Shown here piece after piece: positions 33,989 to 42,932 of a stretch of DNA of 64,000 bases; position 1 is the stretch's first letter, and the number at the start of each line of letters is the position of its first letter. The stretch is from Canibacter oris (lineage in GTDB: Bacteria; Actinomycetota; Actinomycetes; Actinomycetales; Microbacteriaceae), in contig NZ_JACIFD010000010.1 of NCBI RefSeq assembly GCF_014197205.1, forward strand, positions 1-64,000, read 5' to 3'. The notes beneath the pieces were generated by a model that saw only the letters and a list, made by a program, of their open reading frames with translations, did not search any database and was not told the DNA's origin. A program made the position numbers and the translations under genes.

Positions 33989-35221
33989 ATGGCAGTAGTG
34001 TTGGCGGGGCAGCTGTATTGTGACTTGCTGCCGCAAGATTCGCGCGCCAGCCGTGATGAACCGCTGCGCAACGCCTGGCTGCAAGTGGTCGACGGAAAAA
34101 TCCAGGCAATCGGGGTCGGCACCCCGCCCGCAGCAGACACCGTGGTTGATTTCAGCGACGCCATTGTCGCACCGGCTTTTATTGACATGCACGTGCACGG
34201 CGGTGGCGGTCACGCCTTTGACGAAATTGCAGCTGCGGTGGATCGCGCCGCCGTGGCTTCCCGTATCGCTGCTGCACACCAGCAGGGCGGCACCCAAAAG
34301 CTGATTGTGTCTCTGGTTACCGCCAACCTTGAGGCCCTGTGCGACAGAGCCCGAGCATCAGCTGAGCTGTGCGCCAGCGATGACCGTTTCGTGGGGATTC
34401 ACCTGGAGGGTCCGTTTCTAGCTCCCGAAAGGCGGGGAGCGCATGATCCACAGCTCCTGTGTCACCCCACCCCGGAAGTTATCTCGCAGCTGCTTGAGGC
34501 GTGTGGCGGGTATCTGAAACAGATTACGATAGCGCCCGAACTGCCTGGCGCCATGGCCGCCATTAAACAGCTTGTAGCCGCCGGGGTGCGGGTCGCTGTT
34601 GGCCACAGCGAATGCGACTACCGCACCGCAGCCGCGGCTTTCGGTGCCGGTGCCACGATTTTGACGCACGCGTTTAACGCGATGCCGGGGCTGCAACATC
34701 GCGCGCCCGGACCGGTGGCGGCAGCGTTTGACACCCCGGAGGTCACCTTGGAGGTGATAGCAGACGGCGAACACGTCGACCCGCGCATGGTGCGACTGCT
34801 GTTTGAAAATGCGCCGGGTCGTGTGGCCCTGATATCAGACGCGATGGCTGCCGCAGGTATGCCTGACGGGGAATATGTGCTTGGTGCGCTGCCTGTCCAG
34901 GTGCAGCACGGTCTACCGCGGCTGCTTAACGCTGACGGCAGCCCGGGAAGTATCGCCGGCTCGACCCTGCGGCTGCTGAGCGCTGTGAATAACGTGACCG
35001 CTTGGGGCGTGCCGCTTGGGGCGGCGCTCGCGGCGGTAACCAGCGTGCCGGCGGCGGCGCTCGGCATCGAGCACGAAGCGGGGCGCTTGCGGCCGGGAAT
35101 GTCGGCACAGCTGACCGTGCTGGCCCCCGGGGCTGCCGCGGTACCCGCGGCCGGTGCGGGTACGGGTGGGGCGGGCGGATCCACCCTCAGCCTCAAAGCG
35201 CTGTGGAACGGCGTGGAATAA
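33989..35221 (+). CDS. nagA: N-acetylglucosamine-6-phosphate deacetylase
   Basis: Removes acetate from GlcNAc-6-P (410 residues). Amidohydrolase signatures: AFIDMHVHGGGGHAFDE (HxH), GIHLEGPFLAPERRGAHDP with the metal Glu, VAVGHSECDY, THAFNAMPGLQHRAPG, and the catalytic Asp in LISDAMAAAGMPDGEY. The last 25 residues are preceded by an Ala/Gly insert (PAAGAGTGGAGGS). The N-terminal domain and metal ligands are intact. Likely co-transcribed with the PfkB kinase. nagB is not in the window. Confidence 0.93.
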   Translation: MAVVLAGQLYCDLLPQDSRASRDEPLRNAWLQVVDGKIQAIGVGTPPAADTVVDFSDAIVAPAFIDMHVHGGGGHAFDEIAAAVDRAAVASRIAAAHQQGGTQKLIVSLVTANLEALCDRARASAELCASDDRFVGIHLEGPFLAPERRGAHDPQLLCHPTPEVISQLLEACGGYLKQITIAPELPGAMAAIKQLVAAGVRVAVGHSECDYRTAAAAFGAGATILTHAFNAMPGLQHRAPGPVAAAFDTPEVTLEVIADGEHVDPRMVRLLFENAPGRVALISDAMAAAGMPDGEYVLGALPVQVQHGLPRLLNADGSPGSIAGSTLRLLSAVNNVTAWGVPLGAALAAVTSVPAAALGIEHEAGRLRPGMSAQLTVLAPGAAAVPAAGAGTGGAGGSTLSLKALWNGVE

Positions 35222-35309
35222 GCGGCACAGTGGGTTGCCTGGTGCCGCGATTGCTGTGGCTCAGCACCCGGACGTGTGACACAATAAAAGTGCGAGAAGC
35301 GAGGGAACA

Positions 35310-36065
35310 ATGAGCGATTTAAGTTTGAACCCGGCTCACATGCAGTGGGCTGTTGCAGGGCAGCCGGCCTCACAACCGCACGCTTTGGCGGCGCTCACCG
35401 CAGGGCAGCCTTTGCTGATTTTGATGCACGGCCTGGGCTCACACGAGGGCGACCTAATTCAGCTGGCGCCGCTACTGCCAACACCGTTCGTGTGCGTCAG
35501 CCCCCGGGCGCCACTGCCAGCATATCCGCCGCACGACGGCTACTCATGGTTTCCACTGTCGCTACAGCCGCAGGGAGTCACCCCGCAGCAGGCGGAACAT
35601 AACGCGGTGCTGGCGGCGCGAAGCGTGTGGAGGTGGATCGCCGAGCTGCGGGAAACGCTCGGCGCAGCACCACGGCAGATTGCGTTGCTGGGATTCTCAC
35701 AGGGCGGGGTAATGGTGACATCACTGCTGCGCCTGCACCCGGAGGCGTTTCTTGCGGGGGTGAACTGCTCCGGTTTTGTGGCTCCGGAAGCGCTGCCGAC
35801 AGACACCGAGCTGGAACGGGTGCGGCCGCTGCTTTTCTGGGGGCGCGACAGCGCTGACCCGGTGATCAGCCAGGAGGCGATGGCGATGACCGCGCGCTGG
35901 GCGGAGCGATACACAACCCTCACAAGCCGCGAATACCCGGGCATCGAGCACAGTATTTCGAGGGCAGAGGTGGAGGACATCCGCGACTTCCTGCAGCAGG
36001 CGCTAGATGCTGCCGAACTGCAATATACTGCAACAAACTATTGCTCTAAGCTGAAAACCGAGTAG
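35310..36065 (+). CDS. Carboxylesterase/phospholipase-family alpha/beta hydrolase
   Basis: 251 residues. LLILMHGLGSHEGDLIQLAP gives the oxyanion region, IALLGFSQGGVMVTSLL contains the nucleophile Ser (GxSxG), and GRDSADPVIS and GIEHSIS supply the likely Asp and His of the triad. It resembles YpfH/EstB-type small serine esterases; substrate unknown. The ribosome site is GCGAGGGAA. The gene lies 88 bases after nagA and ten before a glutamine amidotransferase. Confidence 0.85.
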   Translation: MSDLSLNPAHMQWAVAGQPASQPHALAALTAGQPLLILMHGLGSHEGDLIQLAPLLPTPFVCVSPRAPLPAYPPHDGYSWFPLSLQPQGVTPQQAEHNAVLAARSVWRWIAELRETLGAAPRQIALLGFSQGGVMVTSLLRLHPEAFLAGVNCSGFVAPEALPTDTELERVRPLLFWGRDSADPVISQEAMAMTARWAERYTTLTSREYPGIEHSISRAEVEDIRDFLQQALDAAELQYTATNYCSKLKTE

Positions 36066-36075
36066 GCTCGAAAAC

Positions 36076-36807
36076 ATGAAGCCATTTCTGTTGATAACCA
36101 GTCGCGACGACGACGCAGTTGTGCTGCCGGAAGTTGAATCATACCGCCAGCTCACCGGTCTGCGTGACGACGAGATGGTATGGCACCGTGCCGAGCAACG
36201 GTCTCTCAGCGGAGTTGACCCGAGCCTCTATTCGGGCATCATTTTGGCGGGGTCGCCGTTTACCGTGAGCGTGCCTGACCACCTCAAAAGTGCCGCAGAG
36301 AAGCGCGTCGAGGCGGAGTTGGCGCAACTGCTTGACACCGTGGTTGCACTTGATTCACCGTTCTTAGGGATCTGCTACGGTGTCGGAACCCTAGGCAGAC
36401 ATCAGGGAGCGGTGGTGGATCAGCAGCACGGCGAAAAAACCCAAGCAACCCTTGTGCGGCAAACGGCAGCCGGCAAAATCGATAAGCTCTTTGCAGAGCT
36501 CCCCACCGAGTTCCATGCTTACGTAGGCCACAAAGAAGCTTTAAGCCAGGTTCCAGATCATATTGCGGTGCTCGCAACCAGTGATAACTGTCCGGTACAG
36601 GCGTTTCGGATTGGCGCCAATGTTTACGCGACGCAGTTTCACCCAGAGCTGGATGCGCCAGCGCTAGTTGGGCGGATCCGCGCCTATGCAAATCACGGTT
36701 ATTTTGACCCGGCAGAAATGGAAGATTTGATTGCCGCGGTGCAGGGTGTTGATGTGCGCGCCAGCCATTTGGTGCTGGGGCGGTTTATTGAGGAGTACGC
36801 GCGCTAG
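36076..36807 (+). CDS. Class I glutamine amidotransferase-like protein
   Basis: 243 residues of the GMP-synthase-like GATase family: SGIILAGSPFTVS, nucleophile Cys in SPFLGICYGVGTLG near residue 100, and the His/Glu of QFHPELD near residue 190. It functions as a stand-alone glutaminase or a gamma-glutamyl hydrolase type enzyme. No synthase partner is adjacent. TAGGCT lies seven bases before the ATG and there is no Shine-Dalgarno, so translation may be leaderless. Confidence 0.87.
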   Translation: MKPFLLITSRDDDAVVLPEVESYRQLTGLRDDEMVWHRAEQRSLSGVDPSLYSGIILAGSPFTVSVPDHLKSAAEKRVEAELAQLLDTVVALDSPFLGICYGVGTLGRHQGAVVDQQHGEKTQATLVRQTAAGKIDKLFAELPTEFHAYVGHKEALSQVPDHIAVLATSDNCPVQAFRIGANVYATQFHPELDAPALVGRIRAYANHGYFDPAEMEDLIAAVQGVDVRASHLVLGRFIEEYAR

Positions 36808-36813
36808 CGTTGC

Positions 36814-36875
36814 TGCGCGGGCGCTGGCCGCATGGCGTGTTAGTTGCGCGGGCGCTGGCCGCATGGCGTGTTAGT
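36814..36875. repeat. Two identical 31-bp tandem repeats
   Basis: TGCGCGGGCGCTGGCCGCAT plus GGCGTGTTAGT occurs at 36814-36844 and again at 36845-36875, followed by a diverged third start. It lies in the gap between the amidotransferase and the convergent Lrp gene. Probably slippage-type duplication. Confidence 0.75.
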
Positions 36876-36943
36876 TGCGGGGGCCTGGCGAGCCTGCGGG
36901 GTGCAGCAGGGTCAGCTTGCCGGGTGCAGCAGGGGATGGCCGC

Positions 36944-37465
36944 TTAGCGGGTGCGGATAAACCGGGTCATGCCGGAAGAGTTGAGGCGCAGCGCGCCAAG
37001 GGCCGCGTTTTGCATGCTCTCCTCAATGTCTACCCGCGACCAGCCCTCATCCATGACGAAAACCGTCTCGGTTGCCTTGATGACGCTCCACTTAGAAATG
37101 GTGCTGGTGACGAGTTTGTGCACTCCGGCAACGCTTGCGGTACGAACCAGCAGCATGCAATCGTATTTGCCGGTGATGACCGCGAAATACTCCAACTCCG
37201 GCAGCTCGTGCAGCTGCTCGCGAAATTCTTCCCAGCGGTTTTGATCGAGCGAAACGAAAATTAGCGCGGCGACTCCAACACCGGCGGCGTTGAAATCGAT
37301 TGCGATGGTGGAGCCGGTGATAACCCCCGCTTTTTGCATCGCTTCAAAGCGTTGGTAGGCGTTGGAGCGAGAGATTTTCAGCTTTTCCGCGAGCGCCGCA
37401 ATTGATAGCCGGGCATCCTGGCGCAGTAAATCGAGCATTTTGATGTGGGTGTCATCGAGTTGCAT
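36944..37465 (-). CDS. Lrp/AsnC-family transcriptional regulator
   Basis: A 173-residue regulator with an N-terminal HTH (LDDTHIKMLDLLRQDARLSI, SRSNAYQRFEAMQKAGVITG) and a C-terminal RAM ligand domain (GVAALIFVSLDQNRWEEFRE, VITGKYDCMLLVRTASV). ATG 37465 is favoured over 37471 because GGAAAG lies only one base from the latter. It diverges from the peptide-transport operon and probably controls it; Lrp/AsnC proteins usually sense amino acids. Confidence 0.93.
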   Translation of the reverse strand: MQLDDTHIKMLDLLRQDARLSIAALAEKLKISRSNAYQRFEAMQKAGVITGSTIAIDFNAAGVGVAALIFVSLDQNRWEEFREQLHELPELEYFAVITGKYDCMLLVRTASVAGVHKLVTSTISKWSVIKATETVFVMDEGWSRVDIEESMQNAALGALRLNSSGMTRFIRTR

Positions 37466-37520
37466 TGTCATTCTTTCCAGAAAATCTTAGAGTTGTCTTT
37501 ACTTCTTGGAACTTATTGCG

Positions 37521-37535
37521 TTATAAGCGCTATAA
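37521..37535. promoter_or_regulatory. AT-rich near-palindrome between the Lrp gene and the operon
   Basis: TTATAAGCGCTATAA is one base short of a perfect palindrome. It lies centrally in the 198-base divergent region. AT-flanked inverted repeats of this size are usual Lrp/AsnC binding sites. Confidence 0.5.
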
Positions 37536-37663
37536 AACGGATAAATTGTATCTATTTTAGCTTTTTTGTGGCAACTATATCGCTTCCTTGGTAATTTTAA
37601 GGATAATCCGTGGATCCCTCTGCGGATGGTGCTTTCCAAACTGCTAAGTGATGGGAGAAATCG

Positions 37664-39241
37664 ATGAAGTTTTCTTTGAAACGCGCGTTGGCTGTGGTCG
37701 GCGCGGTGACCGCTGCGAGCCTGACACTAACGGCTTGCGCGGGCGGTGCGAACTCTGGGGGTGAGCAGGCAGCAAGCGCCAAATCACTTGTTGTTGATGC
37801 CTCATTCGACCTCAAGACCGCAGACCCAAACCGCTCTTATGAGACAACAGGGCAGATCATTGCGAAAGCTATGTATGAAACCCTGCTGACCTTTGAGGGT
37901 TCAGACGTCACCACCCCTGTCGACGGACTGGCAAGCTACACCATGAACGAAGACAACACCGTGATGACGCTCACCATGAAAGAGGGAAACGTCTTCTCTG
38001 ACGGCACCCCGATCACCGTTGACGATGCGGTGTTCTCGCTACAGCGTTTGCAGGGTGTGAAGGGCAACCCGTCATTCCTGCTGGAGGGCCTCACCATTGC
38101 GAAGGTCGACGACAAAACCCTGACTATCACCAGTCCAGAGCCGAAGCCAGAGCTGCCGTTCATCCTGCCAAACGGGGCGCTCAGCGTGGTTAATAAAGCG
38201 GTTGTTGAAGCAAACGGGGGCACAACCGATGAGAGCGATGCGGCGGAAGCTTTCCTCAACAAAGAGTCTGCCGGCTCTGGTCCGTACGTTTTGGAGTCAT
38301 TCGATGCGGCTAAACAGGTTGTGCTGACCGCTAACGAAAACTACAAGGGTGCCAAGCCAGCCTACGAGCGAATCGTGCTGCGCAACGTTGAGGGCCCAAC
38401 GCAGAAGCTGAACATCGAAAAGGGTGAGTCGCAGGTGGCGCTTGATCTGAACCCGGATCAGGTGGCGGAGCTGGCTAACGCCGATGTGAACATTGTCAGT
38501 AACGCTTCGCGCTACATGATTTTCTTCTTCCTGAACCAGAATTCTGGCGTCAATAAGTGGACCAGCAATCCAGACTTCCTGAAGGCTGTGAAACTCGGTG
38601 TCGATTACGACAAGATTGTGGCGCTTGCCGGTGAGGGCGCGGTGCGCCCGGGCGGGCCGATCCCTTCCATCTTCGTGGGAGCCCTAGACTCTGCAGCTGG
38701 TAACCAGCGTGACGTTGCGGCAGCGAAGGCAGCCCTGGCAGCCTCTGGCTACAACGGTGAACCGGTAACGCTGAACTTCCCGAACGACATCACCGTGCAG
38801 GGGCTGTCATTCACCAGCATCGCCGAAAGCCTGCAAGCCCAGCTGGCAGAGGTGGGGATCACCGTAGAGCTGGCTCCGGCTCCGGTGGCTACCGAGCTTG
38901 ACGCTTACCGTGGCGGCACCGAAACCATCGGGCTGTGGTACTGGGGCCCAGACTTCCCACACCCAAGCAACTACCTGGTGTTCTCACCTGGCAAGCTGGT
39001 GGGGCTGCGGGCCGGCTGGGAAGCAACCGCTGATGTGAAGGCGGCTGAGCTTGCTGCCGCAGCGCAGAGCGCGAGCGACGCTGACCGTGAAGCAGCGTTC
39101 CAAGAGTGGCAGAGCTACCAGAACGAAACCGGTCCGTTCATTCCGCTGCTGCAGCCAGCCCAGAGCGTAGTCACCAGTCCGCACATCAAAGATGTGGTAA
39201 CTAACCCGATTTGGACAATCGACCTTGCGCTCATCAACTAA
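37664..39241 (+). CDS. Peptide/opine ABC transporter substrate-binding lipoprotein
   Basis: A 525-residue family 5 solute-binding protein. Signal peptide with lipobox LTACAGG (Cys near 24), then the family motif around FDLKTADPNRSYETTGQIIA, the middle AYERIVLRNVEGPTQKLNIEKG and the C-terminal lobe GLWYWGPDFPHPSNYLVFSP. Members bind di-/oligopeptides, opines, nickel or glutathione. Ribosome site TGGGAGAAA. First gene of the operon; codon use suggests good expression. Confidence 0.93.
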   Translation: MKFSLKRALAVVGAVTAASLTLTACAGGANSGGEQAASAKSLVVDASFDLKTADPNRSYETTGQIIAKAMYETLLTFEGSDVTTPVDGLASYTMNEDNTVMTLTMKEGNVFSDGTPITVDDAVFSLQRLQGVKGNPSFLLEGLTIAKVDDKTLTITSPEPKPELPFILPNGALSVVNKAVVEANGGTTDESDAAEAFLNKESAGSGPYVLESFDAAKQVVLTANENYKGAKPAYERIVLRNVEGPTQKLNIEKGESQVALDLNPDQVAELANADVNIVSNASRYMIFFFLNQNSGVNKWTSNPDFLKAVKLGVDYDKIVALAGEGAVRPGGPIPSIFVGALDSAAGNQRDVAAAKAALAASGYNGEPVTLNFPNDITVQGLSFTSIAESLQAQLAEVGITVELAPAPVATELDAYRGGTETIGLWYWGPDFPHPSNYLVFSPGKLVGLRAGWEATADVKAAELAAAAQSASDADREAAFQEWQSYQNETGPFIPLLQPAQSVVTSPHIKDVVTNPIWTIDLALIN

Positions 39242-40316
39242 CACAGTTGCGCTCGAGGTGCTAGAGCGCACACCGCCACAGCGCCGCCGCGGTATTCCGC
39301 CGCTGCTTCGCTACATCGGTGTGCGCCTAGTCATCTCGGTGCTTTTGGTTTTCGGGGTGACCCTGGTCACCTTCTCCCTGACTAACCTGGTGCCAGCTGA
39401 TCCGGTGCAGGCGGCGCTGGGGGAGCAGGCCGCTGCCGATCCAGAAATTGTGGCAAAATTCAGGGCGGATCGCGGTTTGGATCAGCCCCTGCCAGTGCAG
39501 TACGCAACCTACGTTGGCAAGCTCCTGCAGGGAGACCTCGGCGAGTCTAACCAGACCCGGCAGCCGGTGGCCGAAGAGCTCGCAGAAGCCTTCCCGGCAA
39601 CCATTGAGCTAGCGGTCGCGGCGATTCTGTGGTCGGCGCTGGTAGGTGTCGGGCTCGGCCTGTGGGCGGCGCTGCGACGTCGGCGCCTCGCCGACCAGAT
39701 TATTCGGGTAGTAAGCCTCATCGGGCTGTCGTGGCCGACCTTCTGGCTGGCGCTCGTGGTTTACTACGTGTTCTTCTCGGTGCTCGGCATCTTCCCGGGC
39801 GCGGGGCGCCTCAGCCCGATTCTGATTCCGCCCCCGCACGTCACCGGAATGTACACTGTCGACGCACTGCTGGCGGGCCAGTTGGAAGTTTTTTGGGATG
39901 CGGTTTACCACCTGGTGCTGCCAGCATCGGTTTTGGCGCTCTACACCGTCGGGCTGCTAACCAGGTTTGCGCGATCCGCAGTGCTTGAAGTGCTCGATTT
40001 AGACTTTGTGAAAGCTGCCCGCGCCAAGGGCCTGCCGAAGCGCACCGTCACTTTTGTTTACGTGCTGCGCGCGGCAACTGTGCCGATTATCACCGTGATC
40101 GGTTTGGCGTTCGGCTCGCTGCTGTCGGGCACCGTGCTGGTGGAGAAAGTCTACAGTTGGAATGGTATCGGCCAGTACTCTTTCACCGCTGCAACCAGGC
40201 TGGATTTGCCAGCAATTATGGGTGTTGGTTTAATCGTGGGCATCGTCTACATCGGCTTGAATTTCCTGGTGGACGTGCTCTACGGTGTGATTGATCCGCG
40301 AGTGAGGCTGTCATGA
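39225..40316 (+). CDS. Peptide ABC transporter permease 1 (DppB-type)
   Basis: 363 residues at most, six hydrophobic helices, first at about 28-50 (IGVRLVISVLLVFGVTLVTF). ALGEQAAADPEIVAKFRADRGLDQPLPVQYATYV is the typical DppB extracytoplasmic loop, and the EAA motif lies in DFVKAARAKGLPKRTVTF. The TTG at 39225 overlaps the binding-protein gene by 17 bases; GTG 39258 is a possible later start. Confidence 0.92.
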   Translation: MRSSTNTVALEVLERTPPQRRRGIPPLLRYIGVRLVISVLLVFGVTLVTFSLTNLVPADPVQAALGEQAAADPEIVAKFRADRGLDQPLPVQYATYVGKLLQGDLGESNQTRQPVAEELAEAFPATIELAVAAILWSALVGVGLGLWAALRRRRLADQIIRVVSLIGLSWPTFWLALVVYYVFFSVLGIFPGAGRLSPILIPPPHVTGMYTVDALLAGQLEVFWDAVYHLVLPASVLALYTVGLLTRFARSAVLEVLDLDFVKAARAKGLPKRTVTFVYVLRAATVPIITVIGLAFGSLLSGTVLVEKVYSWNGIGQYSFTAATRLDLPAIMGVGLIVGIVYIGLNFLVDVLYGVIDPRVRLS

Positions 40317-41194
40317 CTGACGTGTTAGCGCAGCACAGTAAACGCCGCCGCAGGTTGCGGGTGCCGGATGCTTTCCGTACCCCGCTGGCGATTACCGGCG
40401 CAGTAATTATCGCGTTTTGGATCGTGGTAATCATCTTTGTGCCGGTACTTGCGCCGTTTGATCCACTGGCACAAAATTTTGCGCGATTACAGCCGCCAAG
40501 CGCCGAAAACTTTTTTGGCACGGATCACGTTGGCCGCGACGTATTTAGCCGGGTGCTGTACGGCAGCCGAGTGTCGCTGCCGCTGGCGCTGGGACTGGTG
40601 CTGACGGCGATGTGTGTGGGCGGCCTGTTGGGTGCGATTGCGGGATATTTCGGTAAAGCCGTTGATGAAATAATTATGCGGATCGCAGACCTGGTGTTTG
40701 CCTTCCCGACGATTATCCTGGCGATGGTGATTACCGCGGCGCTCGGGCCGAGCCTCACCAACGCGGTGATTGCGATGCTGATTGTGACCTGGCCGGCGTA
40801 CGCGCGTGTGACACGGTCGCTGGTTGTTAGCGCCCGCAAACAAGAGTATGTGGTTGCGGGACGGCTGCTGGGCGCAGGGGCTTTTACCTCGCTGCGTCGC
40901 GATGTGCTCCCGAACGTGTTGGCGCCGGTTTTTGTGCTCGCAATGCTGGATGTTGGCACTGCCATCCTGCTGCTCGCGGGGCTATCGTTTTTGGGGCTCG
41001 GCGCGGTGCCGCCGACACCTGACTGGGGCGCGATGGTTTCCGCCGGGGTTGAGCAGTTCTCCTCCTGGTGGTTGGCGGCGTTCCCGGGCCTGGCGATTTT
41101 TAGCGTGGTGATGGCGTTTAACTTTATCGGCGACTCACTGCGCGACTCACTTGATCCACGCACCCAAGACGCGGTGCAGGGGAGGGCGATGTAA
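40313..41194 (+). CDS. Peptide ABC transporter permease 2 (DppC-type)
   Basis: 293 residues, six helices, N-terminal helix ITGAVIIAFWIVVIIFVPVL, then GTDHVGRDVFSRVLYGSRVSL (DppC hallmark), and the EAA loop QEYVVAGRLLGAGAFTSLRRDVLPNV. ATG overlaps the previous stop by four bases. Forms the membrane channel with permease 1. Confidence 0.93.
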   Translation: MTDVLAQHSKRRRRLRVPDAFRTPLAITGAVIIAFWIVVIIFVPVLAPFDPLAQNFARLQPPSAENFFGTDHVGRDVFSRVLYGSRVSLPLALGLVLTAMCVGGLLGAIAGYFGKAVDEIIMRIADLVFAFPTIILAMVITAALGPSLTNAVIAMLIVTWPAYARVTRSLVVSARKQEYVVAGRLLGAGAFTSLRRDVLPNVLAPVFVLAMLDVGTAILLLAGLSFLGLGAVPPTPDWGAMVSAGVEQFSSWWLAAFPGLAIFSVVMAFNFIGDSLRDSLDPRTQDAVQGRAM

Positions 41195-42133
41195 ATGAGT
41201 GCGCAGTTGCAACACGACCGTGCCGGTCTTACTATTCACGAGCTGCGGGTGCAGATTAACGGCCGGGAGATTATTAAGGGCATTAACCTGCGGCTGCAGC
41301 CGGGGCAGATTACCGGACTGGCGGGAGAATCGGGGTCTGGCAAATCAATGACCGGGCTGGCGATGTGCGGGCTGCTCCCGGAGGGCTCTGAGACCAGCGG
41401 AGAAATTCTGTTTCAGGGTAAAAACCTGTTACTGAACAGTGAAAAAGAGCAGAATAAGCTGCGCGGCAGCCACTTGGCGATGGTGTTCCAAGACCCGACA
41501 GCGAGTTTGCACCCGATGCTGAGCATTGGGCGGCAGCTCACAGATCATTTGCGGGTGCACACCGGGTGCAGCAAAAAAGCAGCGTGGCAGAAGGCGATTA
41601 AAACCCTGGAGCTGGTGCAGGTGCCGGAGCCAGAAATTGCGATGAAGAAGTACCCGCATCAGTTCTCCGGCGGTCAGCTGCAGCGCATCGCGATTGCGGT
41701 TGCGATTATTTGTGATCCCGAAATTCTGATTGCTGACGAACCGACAACCGCGCTGGATGTCACCGTGCAGGCCGGGGTGCTGCGGCTGCTGCGACGCCTG
41801 TGCGACGAGCTTGATTTAGCGGTGTTGCTGATTACACATGACCTCGGGGTGATGTCGAGTCTCGCCGAGCGCATCTCAGTGATGCGCGAGGGCGTGATTG
41901 TGGAAGAGGGTGAGCGTTTTGAGGTGCTGCGGCGGCCGCAACACCCCTACACCAGGGCGCTGGTGCAGGCGCTGCCGAACCACGAGCCATTCTTACCGGG
42001 AGCGGTGGAATCAACCAGCACCGAGGTGCTAACCGTGCAGCAGCTAAGCGGGAGCCAGCCGGCCGTAGCTGGTGTTTCGCCAGCAGCACCAGTGGTGGCG
42101 GCGAAGCAGCAGAAAGAAGGCGAAAATGACTAA
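41195..42133 (+). CDS. Peptide ABC transporter ATPase (DppD-type)
   Basis: 312 residues. Walker A GESGSGKSMTGLA, Q-loop VFQDPTASLHP, signature FSGGQLQRIAIAV, Walker B LIADEPTTALDV, H-loop LLITHDLG, then the oligopeptide-transporter C-terminal PYTRALVQALPNHEP. The last about 35 residues are Ala/Val/Gln-rich. Overlaps DppF-like gene by eight bases. Confidence 0.93.
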   Translation: MSAQLQHDRAGLTIHELRVQINGREIIKGINLRLQPGQITGLAGESGSGKSMTGLAMCGLLPEGSETSGEILFQGKNLLLNSEKEQNKLRGSHLAMVFQDPTASLHPMLSIGRQLTDHLRVHTGCSKKAAWQKAIKTLELVQVPEPEIAMKKYPHQFSGGQLQRIAIAVAIICDPEILIADEPTTALDVTVQAGVLRLLRRLCDELDLAVLLITHDLGVMSSLAERISVMREGVIVEEGERFEVLRRPQHPYTRALVQALPNHEPFLPGAVESTSTEVLTVQQLSGSQPAVAGVSPAAPVVAAKQQKEGEND

Positions 42134-42932
42134 CCCCCTGCTGAGCATAGAAGACGTTAAAGTCGTCTATAAAATCCCTGGTGGCCGCCAAATCACCGCG
42201 GTCAAAGGCGTTAGCCTGCAGATGCAGCCCGCTACCGTGCTGGGATTGGTGGGTGAATCTGGCTGCGGCAAGTCTACCCTGGCGCGCGCCGTATGCGGGC
42301 TTGAAAAAATTGAGTCTGGGCAGATCCGCTTTAAAGGAATCCCGGTGACGCCGCTCGGCATGCGTAAACGCCCGGAGGAGCTGTTACGAGTGCAGATGGT
42401 GTTTCAAAACCCCTACGCCTCACTCAACCCGCGCCGCACCATCGGCAGTCAAATCGCTGACGGGTTGCGGGTGAACCCTCACAAAGACAGCTGGACAGTC
42501 GCTGATCTGCTGGCCCAGGTAGAGCTGCCCAGTGCGGTGCAATCACGTTACCCGCATCAGTTCTCGGGCGGGCAGCGGCAGCGGATCGCCATCGCCCGCG
42601 CCATCGCGGCCGGGCCGGAACTGCTAATCGGTGATGAACCCATCGCCTCCCTCGATGCCAGTTTGCAGGCGAAAGTGGCAACCCTGATGCGTAAACTCGC
42701 GCTGGAATCTGGAGCTTCGCTGCTGTTCATCAGTCACGACCTCGCGGTGGTGCGCATTATTGCAGATGAGATTGCGGTGATGCAGCGCGGGGAACTTGTC
42801 GAAACCGGCACTGCCGCGGCAGTCTGGGAGCAGCCACAAGCAGCCTACACGCAGCGCCTGCTCGCAGCGATTCCCGCGGTTGATGGGATGGGCACGCTGC
42901 CCGGGCACGAAATCGTGGAGGTGGCCCGATGA
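42126..42932 (+). CDS. Peptide ABC transporter ATPase (DppF-type)
   Basis: 268 residues. Walker A GESGCGKSTLARAVCG, Q-loop VFQNPYASLNPRR, signature FSGGQRQRIAIARAIA, Walker B LLIGDEPIASLDA, H-loop LLFISHDLA. ATG at 42126 inside the end of the DppD-like gene, with AAAGAAGGCG upstream. It is shorter than many DppF proteins because the C-terminal oligopeptide extension is brief (AYTQRLLAAIPA). Confidence 0.93.
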   Translation: MTNPLLSIEDVKVVYKIPGGRQITAVKGVSLQMQPATVLGLVGESGCGKSTLARAVCGLEKIESGQIRFKGIPVTPLGMRKRPEELLRVQMVFQNPYASLNPRRTIGSQIADGLRVNPHKDSWTVADLLAQVELPSAVQSRYPHQFSGGQRQRIAIARAIAAGPELLIGDEPIASLDASLQAKVATLMRKLALESGASLLFISHDLAVVRIIADEIAVMQRGELVETGTAAAVWEQPQAAYTQRLLAAIPAVDGMGTLPGHEIVEVAR

